Source: Candidatus Hydrogenedentota bacterium (GTDB lineage: Bacteria > Hydrogenedentota > Hydrogenedentia > Hydrogenedentiales > CAITNO01). From it: a stretch of DNA of 13,655 bases. Below are positions 8,680 to 13,465 of this stretch, one piece after another. The DNA is taken from assembly GCA_903922535.1 (NCBI GenBank), contig CAIXUF010000037.1, positions 1-13,655 of the forward strand, written 5' to 3'. Both the position numbers and the translations under genes were made by a program. Under the pieces are notes generated by a model. That model did not search any database, had not been told where the DNA came from, and saw only the letters and a program-made list of their open reading frames with translations. Numbering within the stretch: position 1 is the stretch's first letter; the number at the start of each line of letters is the position of its first letter.

Positions 8680-8944
8680 CATTTTCGGGCATTGTACTAT
8701 CAACACTAGTACGGCGTTAAACTGTTGATACGTCACGTGTTGAGTAACACACCCAACGAAAACACCATACACCAAAAGACGCGACAACGCAAGAGAAACA
8801 TGTAACCGCACATAATGGGGAGTTCTCTTAAGATACCGAACCACAACGCGAATAACAGTGACGGGGGTGCGCCGAAAGGCCCCGAGCTGCACAGCATCCC
8901 TTTGCGTTCCAAAGTGTGAAAATGAATCGGCGCGGCTGTCTCCA
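8680..8944. other. Non-coding arm between att and the helicase gene
   Basis: About 265 bp, visibly less GC-rich than its surroundings, from the end of the tRNA half to the helicase stop codon. It contains the TGTTGA repeat cluster. I see no clear terminator for the leftward operon, no integrase gene and no convincing small gene. Confidence 0.5.
8694..8750. repeat. Cluster of TGTTGA repeats and dyads beside att (candidate integrase arm sites)
   Basis: Fifteen bases inside the element from the tRNA half lie three copies of TGTTGA: one on the minus strand (TGTTGATA, 8698-8705) and two on the plus strand (TGTTGATA 8723-8730; TGTTGAGT 8738-8745). The first two form a perfect 8-bp inverted repeat with a 17-nt spacer. 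The third is set 15 bp from the second, overlaps CACGTG (8734-8739) and forms the dyad GTGTT-GAGT-AACAC (8737-8750). Position and pattern suit arm-type binding sites for integrase or an excisionase, but this is inferred from location only. Confidence 0.4.
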
Positions 8945-10837
8945 TCAGAAGTAAGGGTTGGCCTCTTCCTTGTCTTCCGGCTCCTCATACTTCTCACCGA
9001 ACAGCGGGCCGCTGCCGCTGTCCTGCTGCGGCACCGGTGACGCCAGAGATGGTGGGCGCTCGAATGGCACGACGTTCGTTTCGCTCTCCCCGTTCCCAGA
9101 CGGGGCATCAGACGGGCGAGACAGACCGGCCCCAATAGGAGAAGGGGAAGGGAACCCAGACAGGTTCCTTCCCCCTATAGGGGGCGGTCCGTCCGTCTGG
9201 GTTGCGCTGCCCAGACAGTCTGGGTTTCTGTCTGGGTTGTCTAGGTTGTCTGGGTTGTCTGGGTTGGCATCAAACAAGCCGTTTCCGGCATATTCGGGCT
9301 TGCGAATGAGCACATCACGCTTGCCTTCTTTGAACGTGGTGAATCGTCTAGAGTCCGTCAAGGCCGTCACCCAAGCGATGCGTTGGACGCGCGTAGCCTT
9401 CTTTCCGAATGCTTCATTCACAAACTCACGGAAGGGCGTGTCATCCGTCGGCCCGTTCCCGCGGACTTCCTGCATGGTGAGCCGGAACCGGTCCAGGCCG
9501 GCCGCCACTCTGTCGAGTATGTCCGTGCTGTCCACTGCGTCCGTGGGGATGTTGACGGGCTGCATGGGCGGCGCGTCGACCAGCTCGATGCAGACACCGT
9601 GGTCGGGCAGGGAGGCCATGCGGAAATGCAGCGTGGCACCTTCAGGGGCCTCGTTGCACTTCACGCGCACCAGGGCGATCGTGTCCCCCTTGTCGTCCCG
9701 GCGCATCACCCAAGAGCACCGCGCCTCGTCGGTGATGCTGCCGCCGCCGCGCACGTTGTCCTTGTGGGCCTTCCCTTTCCCCGAGTCTTTTCTGGTGTGG
9801 GCCAGCACCAGCACGGCGCCGCCCGATTCACGGGCCAGCACGTCGCACTTCTCGATCAAGACAGCCATGATGTTGTTGTCGTTGCCGTCCGCCTCGCCAC
9901 CCGCGCGCCGTAGATGGTCGATCACAATCAGCCCAGGCCGGGTGTTTCTTGCTTCGGCCACGAGCTGACGGAACAGCGCCGTTTCCTGCCAGCGGCCCGA
10001 CGGTGTCGGCTCGATGAAATGGCCGCGCTGCTGAACCAGGTGGAATCGGTCGCGCATGCTACTAGTCAGGTGCGCAACGTCCAACGCATGGCGCCGGCGG
10101 ATACCGTTGATGCGGCGCGCCACCGTCCGGGCCGTGTTCTCGAAATCGATAAACAGCACGGGCGTGCGCTCCGTCGGGCTGAAGTCCTTGAACAGATCCG
10201 TACCCGTCACAGCGCTGATGGACAGCGCCAGGGCAAGGAAGCTCTTGCCCGTCCCGCCGTCGGCCGCCAGTATTGTGACGGTTTCACGCAACAGCCAATC
10301 GGGAATGAGCCATGGCAGCGGCTTCTCGGCCTCGGCGATCCAATCGTCCGGCCAGTCGGCGAACGTGAGCCCGGCGGCCTGCTGTTCCAGCCCGGCCAGT
10401 TCGGTGCGGATCTCCCGCTGTCGTTCCTGGTCGTGCTCCACGACGGCGCTTTCGAGCTGTCGAGTTAGCGCGAGTGTGCGCCGATCCTGCGCCGCCTCCT
10501 CAACCTGACGCAGGAAGAAAGGCGCGTTGGCCGATGTGGGCGATGCCCCTTCGATAATGGTCGCTTGCTCCGCCGTGAGTTCACCGGCCGCCTGCATGTA
10601 GAGCGTCACGGCATCCGGTTTCGTGCCCGCCCTGCGCAGCGTCACCAGCGCCCGGTAGGCACTGCGGTGCAGGGGTTCAAGGAATGTATCAGCCCCCGAC
10701 GCTCCCAGCCGCTCGATAAGGGAGTCTAGGACAGCTGGATCGCGCATGCACGCTGACAACAACTCACGCTCGGCCGTGGGGTTGGCGGGTTCTTCTTGCG
10801 TTACCGCGGCGGGCGTGCGGGGCTTGGGCTTGCTCAT
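8945..10837 (-). CDS. Replicative helicase: DnaB-type N-terminal domain plus RepA-like (AAA_25) ATPase, 630 aa
   Basis: Predicted to unwind DNA at the element's origin. Residues about 20-115 resemble the DnaB N-terminal helical domain (AERELLSACMRDP, then FLEPLHRSAYRAL). The RecA-like ATPase core follows: Walker A GGTGKS at 194-199, VLFIDFEN at 227-234, Walker-B-like LIVIDHLR at 303-310, sensor VLVLAHTRK around 342-350, and GGGSITDEARCSW at 364-376, as in RepA/AAA_25 plasmid and phage helicases. A possible small helical domain (430-510) precedes a low-complexity Pro/Ser/Asn-rich tail (515-630) containing NPDN repeats. The DNA for that tail holds iterons and hairpins (see separate entry). ATG 10837 follows GGAGGGG and overlaps the upstream stop as ATGA, so translation is probably coupled. 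It is the last gene of the leftward operon, next to the attachment site. Confidence 0.85.
   Translation of the reverse strand: MSKPKPRTPAAVTQEEPANPTAERELLSACMRDPAVLDSLIERLGASGADTFLEPLHRSAYRALVTLRRAGTKPDAVTLYMQAAGELTAEQATIIEGASPTSANAPFFLRQVEEAAQDRRTLALTRQLESAVVEHDQERQREIRTELAGLEQQAAGLTFADWPDDWIAEAEKPLPWLIPDWLLRETVTILAADGGTGKSFLALALSISAVTGTDLFKDFSPTERTPVLFIDFENTARTVARRINGIRRRHALDVAHLTSSMRDRFHLVQQRGHFIEPTPSGRWQETALFRQLVAEARNTRPGLIVIDHLRRAGGEADGNDNNIMAVLIEKCDVLARESGGAVLVLAHTRKDSGKGKAHKDNVRGGGSITDEARCSWVMRRDDKGDTIALVRVKCNEAPEGATLHFRMASLPDHGVCIELVDAPPMQPVNIPTDAVDSTDILDRVAAGLDRFRLTMQEVRGNGPTDDTPFREFVNEAFGKKATRVQRIAWVTALTDSRRFTTFKEGKRDVLIRKPEYAGNGLFDANPDNPDNLDNPDRNPDCLGSATQTDGPPPIGGRNLSGFPSPSPIGAGLSRPSDAPSGNGESETNVVPFERPPSLASPVPQQDSGSGPLFGEKYEEPEDKEEANPYF
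9095..9265. repeat. Iteron array with hairpin and palindrome inside the helicase gene (candidate replication origin)
   Basis: The 9-mer GTCTGGGTT occurs at 9195, 9218, 9230, 9239 (GTCTAGGTT), 9248 and 9257; the last four are in perfect tandem (9230-9265). Its core in the opposite direction, CCCAGAC, is at 9095, 9155 and 9210; the last forms the dyad CCCAGAC-A-GTCTGGG (9210-9224). Just left is a hairpin, GGAACC (9151-9156) with GGTTCC (9163-9168), extendable to about 12 bp with one bulged G, followed by the perfect 14-bp palindrome CCCCCTATAGGGGG (9171-9184), which shares its C-run with the hairpin. The period of 9 keeps the frame and encodes NPD repeats. Clustered iterons within an initiator or helicase gene resemble lambda-type origins. 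The alternative is a coding minisatellite. Confidence 0.5.
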
Positions 10838-11079
10838 ACCATCCCCTCCAATGTGCGGCGAAGCCGCAGGTGGTTCGCGTCCAGGCGGGCGAGTTGAAGG
10901 ACCGCCGCCTCGTGATCGGCCGTTATCGCGGCCGTGGGCCTGCCTTGGCGGATCGCCACAGTCAGGCGGCCATACAGGGTGTCGAGAAGCCGGATTTGCA
11001 GTTGACGCTGCTGGCCGTACAGAAAATCCAGATGCACGGCAAGTTCTTCCTGTACGGAAAGAAGTTCAGATTCGTTCAT
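10834..11079 (-). CDS. Small helical protein of the replication operon (81 aa), unknown function
   Basis: I do not recognise a family. The frame is open further upstream to 11367, but that extension is Arg/Pro-rich and reads like the shadow of the neighbouring gene. The start at 11077-11079 is chosen because AAGGAAGG lies a few bases before it. The product begins MNESELLSVQEELAVHLDFL and is predicted to be almost wholly helical, with heptad-like Leu spacing (QQRQLQIRLLDTLYGRL; LDANHLRLRRTLEG) that suggests a coiled-coil dimer. It ends in ATGA overlap with the helicase start, so it is probably translated with the helicase and could be an accessory or loader, though nothing in the sequence proves that. 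Confidence 0.65.
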   Translation of the reverse strand: MNESELLSVQEELAVHLDFLYGQQRQLQIRLLDTLYGRLTVAIRQGRPTAAITADHEAAVLQLARLDANHLRLRRTLEGMV

Positions 11080-11096
11080 GTTCCTTCCTTTGGCCG

Positions 11097-11145
11097 CCCC
11101 GGGTCGCTTGTGCGTGCGACCCGGGGTGGCGCTATTTTGGGCGCC
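11097..11145 (-). promoter_or_regulatory. Intercistronic stem-loops before the 81-aa gene
   Basis: A perfect 11-bp GC-rich inverted repeat (CCCCGGGTCGC 11097-11107 with GCGACCCGGGG 11116-11126, 8-nt loop) and a small one (GGCGC 11128-11132, GCGCC 11141-11145) lie in the 139-nt gap after the gene ending at 11219. On the minus-strand transcript the large stem ends about 10 nt before the AAGGAAGG ribosome site of the 81-aa gene and has no U-run after it. It is therefore unlikely to be a terminator and more likely an mRNA-stability or translation-control element. Confidence 0.45.
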
Positions 11146-11218
11146 TTGCGTGTTGTGTTGTGCATGGCCTGTCCCTCTGGTGCTGCGGCCTGCCTTATCC
11201 CGCAGGCGGGGTCGGAAC

Positions 11219-11518
11219 TCAGATGCCGAATCGGGCGCACGTCGCCTCAGCGGCGGCCATGTCGGCGGCCCGTCGGCGCTCGGTTCGCGGGCTGCTGGGT
11301 GGCGCGGCTGTCGGGCTGGTGGCGGGCGGTGGTGACTTCTTGGCACTCGCCCGGCCGAAAGCGTCAAGCCACTCCAAGGTTGTCACCATCCGGCTGCCAA
11401 ACAACCGGTGCTCAAGCGCAATACCTCGACAACCCAGTCGGCACCAGCGCGTCACCGTCACAGGATGGCGGCCCAACAGCGCGGCCACCTGTTCCATGCT
11501 GAGATACTCCACGCTCAT
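11219..11518 (-). CDS. Small helix-turn-helix DNA-binding protein (99 aa, excisionase/MerR-like)
   Basis: Residues 5-52 read as a winged-helix/HTH unit of the excisionase (HTH_17) type: YLSMEQVAALLGRHPVTVTRW is the helix-turn-helix, and LFGSRMVTTLEWLDAF resembles the wing and following helix that usually read 'GxxR.ft.eal..f'. The C-terminal 45 residues are Pro/Ser/Ala-rich followed by a basic helix (RTERRRAADMAAAEA), probably disordered. Proteins of this kind act as excisionases, transcription regulators or replication cofactors. ATG 11518 overlaps the stop of the preceding gene as ATGA, so the two are translationally coupled. Which DNA it binds is not evident; the operator pair near 12450-12538 and the repeats near 8700 are candidates. 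Confidence 0.7.
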   Translation of the reverse strand: MSVEYLSMEQVAALLGRHPVTVTRWCRLGCRGIALEHRLFGSRMVTTLEWLDAFGRASAKKSPPPATSPTAAPPSSPRTERRRAADMAAAEATCARFGI

Positions 11519-11874
11519 GCTTGGGTGCCTTCACGGTTGCCCACATCCGGCAGCATCGAGTGCCAGCCCGGATCCTTTTCCGTGGGCTCTTCGGGCAGCC
11601 CGAGGAGGTGGCGCCGGAACGCCAGCACCGCCGCGCGTTCAAGGATGCGGCGGCCGCCGAACGGGATGCTGACGAGAACCTTGCCCCGGACGCCGCGGTT
11701 TGTCCAGGCGTAGACGGTTGCTTGTGGCACGGGTTGCGTACAGTGTGGCCCCATCAATAAAGTGCGGGCCTCCTCGATCGTCACCCAGTCAGACTTGGGC
11801 AGCACGATCTTGCCGCAGACAAGGGTGTCGGGGGTGTCGAGGTCGCCGGGGGCGGGGCTGGAAGTGTCGGACAT
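11515..11874 (-). CDS. Small helix-turn-helix protein (119 aa, excisionase-like)
   Basis: A Ser/Pro/Asp-rich N-terminus (1-25) precedes a likely winged HTH: WVTIEEARTLL (first helix), VPQATVYAWTNRGVRG (helix-turn-helix recognition segment) and VSIPFGGRRILERAAVLAFRR (wing plus helix) at about residues 30-90. The pattern matches small MerR/Xis-like proteins often found beside phage or plasmid replication genes, and is paralogous in style to the next gene. The start at 11874 has AAGGAGA about nine bases upstream. It overlaps the next gene by four bases (ATGA). Two adjacent HTH proteins in one operon may give a heterodimer or separate regulatory and excision roles; that is inference. Confidence 0.7.
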   Translation of the reverse strand: MSDTSSPAPGDLDTPDTLVCGKIVLPKSDWVTIEEARTLLMGPHCTQPVPQATVYAWTNRGVRGKVLVSIPFGGRRILERAAVLAFRRHLLGLPEEPTEKDPGWHSMLPDVGNREGTQA

Positions 11875-11973
11875 GGCGTCAGTCTCCTTGTTGGTTGGAA
11901 CTTTCTACGCCTTACATACAGGACGGCTGAAAGCGAAAAGAGCTCCAGCCAGGGGCACCGGGGCGGTGGTGGG

Positions 11974-12411
11974 CTAGGCCGCTTGGGAGGGCGCGGCGGG
12001 GGGAAGCGCGGGAAGCGGGCCGCGCTGCGACTGGGTGTTCAGCCAGTCCAGCACAATCCCCAGTTGTGCGGATCGGCGCTCTTGGTGCTCCAACCACGCT
12101 TTGCGGTACAGCTCCGGCTCTTGCTTGTACAAACTGTCCATGTCCGCCTCGGACTCGCGATCGATCTTTGCTGCCACGTCGGGCAGCAGTTGAGAGACAG
12201 CAAAGGCTTCCCACAGGTCGCTGTCCAGGTCGGCCAGGATCTTGTGCGCCTCAAGGTGGCGGCCCAGCTCCACGTCGCGGATGGCGCCGCCCAATTTCAA
12301 ATACATCAGTGACAAGTGGTGCAAACAGCATTCGACGGTGAGCGAGCGCGGCGGGGTGGGGGTGGTGGGTTCAGGCGTGGGGGTGGAGTTGGGGACGGGG
12401 TGCTTCTTCAT
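11974..12411 (-). CDS. Hypothetical helical protein, first gene of the replication operon (145 aa)
   Basis: I recognise no family. The N-terminus (PVPNSTPTPEPTTPTPP) is a Pro/Thr linker. Residues 23-125 look wholly helical, with a Cys-Cys-His start (VECCLHHLSLMYLKLGGAI) and amphipathic acidic helices (DLDSDLWEAF; KIDRESEADMDSLYKQEPEL). The C-terminus is Pro/Ala-rich. No signal peptide or membrane segment. GGAGAACC precedes ATG 12411. It is the first gene after the strong promoter at 12546-12574, with a leader of about 130 nt carrying operator-like repeats, so it is likely expressed early with the downstream replication genes. 99 nt separate it from the next gene; in that gap I see only the ribosome site of that gene. 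Confidence 0.7.
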   Translation of the reverse strand: MKKHPVPNSTPTPEPTTPTPPRSLTVECCLHHLSLMYLKLGGAIRDVELGRHLEAHKILADLDSDLWEAFAVSQLLPDVAAKIDRESEADMDSLYKQEPELYRKAWLEHQERRSAQLGIVLDWLNTQSQRGPLPALPPAAPSQAA

Positions 12412-12444
12412 GGGGGTTCTCCAAAGAATGAGCGCCCAGTTGTA

Positions 12445-12458
12445 CTAAGGCCGTTAAG
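12445..12458 (+). promoter_or_regulatory. Operator-like half of an inverted pair in the operon leader
   Basis: CTAAGGCCGTTAAG here and CTAAAACGTTAAG on the opposite strand at 12526-12538 are near-identical (CTAA, a 4-5 base centre, then TTAAG), arranged as an inverted pair about 67 bp apart across the leader of the replication operon. Each is itself weakly palindromic. This suits a dimeric repressor. No repressor gene of the CI type is in the window. Confidence 0.4.
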
Positions 12459-12525
12459 AGCCTCCCGGTCCTCGCGGATACCGGCAACTGGACGCAAATT
12501 TTGTTGGTGAACATGTGGGGGGAAC

Positions 12526-12538
12526 CTTAACGTTTTAG
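12526..12538 (-). promoter_or_regulatory. Operator-like sequence at the predicted transcription start
   Basis: CTAAAACGTTAAG on the minus strand, immediately downstream of the -10 box at 12546-12551 and therefore covering the predicted start point near 12539. It is the partner of the element at 12445-12458. Binding here would block initiation. Confidence 0.4.
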
Positions 12539-12545
12539 TGCCCGC

Positions 12546-12574
12546 ATCCTACCCGAACCGGCCCGGAAAGTCAA
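12546..12574 (-). promoter_or_regulatory. Strong sigma-70-type promoter of the replication operon
   Basis: On the minus strand TTGACT (12569-12574) and TAGGAT (12546-12551) are separated by exactly 17 nt: five of six consensus bases at -35 and four of six at -10 with optimal spacing. It sits in the gap between the sigma-like gene (stop at 12607) and the 145-aa gene (start 12411), so transcription would begin near 12539. Confidence 0.7.
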
Positions 12575-12606
12575 GCCCCCGTCACGGCCCCGGCACGCCC
12601 CGCGCT

Positions 12607-13149
12607 TCACCCGATCTGCACCACCTTCCGGTAATCCCGGCACTTGGCCCGGCGGTGGGCAATGATGTTGGCGAGGTGGTTCGCGAAAACATTGTTCAAG
12701 AACGTGCTCCACTTGCCGCGCCCGGCCTTGTAGAAGTACCGCTGCTGCCAGGCGCGCAGCAGCAGCTCTTGTTCCAGGTCCCGGAGATCCTCTTCAGTGA
12801 ACCCGTACTTGCCCCACAGTTCCCGGGCTTTGAAGTACGCGCAGCGCTGCGTGTATCGGAGCAACTCCGGATCGTCAAAGGCTGTCGGGCCTTCCGGTGG
12901 TGGGGGCGGTGACGGCGTGGCTTTGGGTTTGCGGGGCGCGGGCGCGTCTTTACGAGGGCGACCGCGGCGGGGCTTGGGTGTTGCGACGGCCGGCTGCGCG
13001 GGCAAGGCCAGCACTTCAGCCAGGCCGGGCACCAGATCGTCAAGCGTCAGCACGCGCCCGAATCGCAGCAGCCGCTCACGCTTGACGCGGCCGTCAGCGA
13101 AATGGACGATCCGGAGTCCAACCCAGCGCACCCGAAACCGATAATCCAC
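12607..13149 (-). CDS. Sigma-70 region-2-like protein with AT-hook, lacking region 4 (180 aa)
   Basis: Residues about 95-178 resemble sigma-70 region 2 of phage and Planctomycete/Verrucomicrobia-type small sigma factors: AYFKARELWGKYGFTEEDLR, DLEQELLLRAWQQR, GKWSTFLNNVFANHLANI and HRRAKCRDYRKVV. In that family region 4 normally follows RDYR; here the protein ends nine residues after CRDYR. A basic PKPRRGRPRK motif (about 58-67, AT-hook type) and a Pro-rich linker precede it. The first 50 residues (FRVRWVGLRIVHFADGRVKR) form an unrecognised small beta-rich domain. The GTG start at 13149 follows AAAGGGG; an ATG is not available nearby. It may be a transcription activator, anti-sigma-like decoy or minimal sigma. 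Located just upstream of the operon promoter and downstream of the terminator block. Confidence 0.65.
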   Translation of the reverse strand: MDYRFRVRWVGLRIVHFADGRVKRERLLRFGRVLTLDDLVPGLAEVLALPAQPAVATPKPRRGRPRKDAPAPRKPKATPSPPPPPEGPTAFDDPELLRYTQRCAYFKARELWGKYGFTEEDLRDLEQELLLRAWQQRYFYKAGRGKWSTFLNNVFANHLANIIAHRRAKCRDYRKVVQIG

Positions 13150-13170
13150 GCCACCCCTTTCCGTTTGGAT

Positions 13171-13220
13171 CCCGCCCGGTACCCCGCAGCCCTACGGGAA
13201 CTTTTGGAGCACCGGGCGGG
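13171..13220 (-). other. Long-range perfect 10-bp stem-loop in the leader of the sigma-like gene
   Basis: CCCGCCCGGT (13171-13180) pairs perfectly with ACCGGGCGGG (13211-13220) across 30 nt that themselves contain a 4-bp stem (CCCG 13183-13186, CGGG 13195-13198). It lies 20-70 nt before the GTG start, so the transcript leader would be folded. Beside it is the palindrome GGCCCGGGCC (13235-13244). No U-run follows, so it is not an obvious terminator. Confidence 0.45.
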
Positions 13221-13273
13221 CGACTCGGGCAACAGGCCCGGGCCATCGTCGAACAGAGTTCCCAAGATCGAGC

Positions 13274-13322
13274 AAAAATATAGACACCCGGCGGCCAATT
13301 CACGAAGACGCACCGCCGGGTG
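13274..13322 (-). terminator. Probable intrinsic terminator on the minus strand
   Basis: A perfect 10-bp GC-rich stem (CACCCGGCGG 13285-13294 with CCGCCGGGTG 13313-13322, 18-nt loop) is followed on the minus strand by TCTATATTTTT (13274-13284). This would end transcription coming from the tail gene (stop at 13466) before the sigma-like gene. The loop is longer than usual, so efficiency is uncertain. Confidence 0.55.
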
Positions 13323-13376
13323 AACGCCAGCCAGCACAACAGCAGGAAATGCCAGCCGACTAAAAGAGAATCTTGA

Positions 13377-13417
13377 GGGTGCCCGGCGCGATCCGCCAGG
13401 ATAATCACCGGGCACCC
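13377..13417 (-). terminator. Second stem-loop after the tail gene, possible terminator
   Basis: GGGTGCCCGG (13377-13386) pairs perfectly over 10 bp with CCGGGCACCC (13408-13417); the loop is 21 nt. On the minus strand it is followed by TCAAGATTCTCTTTTA, a weak T-rich stretch starting several bases late. It stands 49 nt after the stop codon at 13466 and may work with the stem at 13285-13322 as a double terminator. Confidence 0.4.
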
Positions 13418-13465
13418 TGTCGGCTCCGGAGGGGGGCATCCGGTGGCCGACAAAAAGCCGTTCAA

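Larger units (their letters stand above)
13150..13465. other. Structured intergenic region between the tail gene and the sigma-like gene
   Basis: 316 bp with no credible gene. It is dominated by three separate perfect 10-bp inverted repeats (13171-13220, 13285-13322, 13377-13417) and a 10-bp palindrome (13235-13244). I see no clear promoter; TATATT at 13277-13282 on the minus strand is better explained as the terminator's T-tract. Confidence 0.5.

Noticed and set aside
8733..8945. 70-codon minus-strand frame overlapping the helicase stop as TGATG, with hydrophobic C-terminal half
   Set aside because: Tempting as a coupled small membrane protein, but codon third positions show no GC preference, there is no ribosome site at the right distance, and it runs through the repeat-rich att arm. 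Not annotated.
9195..9265. Tandem repeats considered as a CRISPR array
   Set aside because: The unit is only 9 bp with no unique spacers and lies inside a coding frame.
10834..11367. 177-codon version of the 81-aa gene
   Set aside because: The first 96 codons overlap the HTH gene and the intercistronic hairpin and give Arg/Pro-rich shadow sequence; the internal ATG at 11079 has a good ribosome site.
13277..13306. TATATT as a -10 box for the sigma-like gene
   Set aside because: The sequence 18 nt upstream (TTCGTG) is a poor -35, and the AT-run is better explained as the T-tract of the adjacent terminator stem.
13047..13465. Minus-strand frames across the stem-loop region upstream of the sigma-like gene
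   Set aside because: Low-complexity Gly/Pro/Arg translations running through inverted repeats, in other frames than the sigma-like and tail genes.
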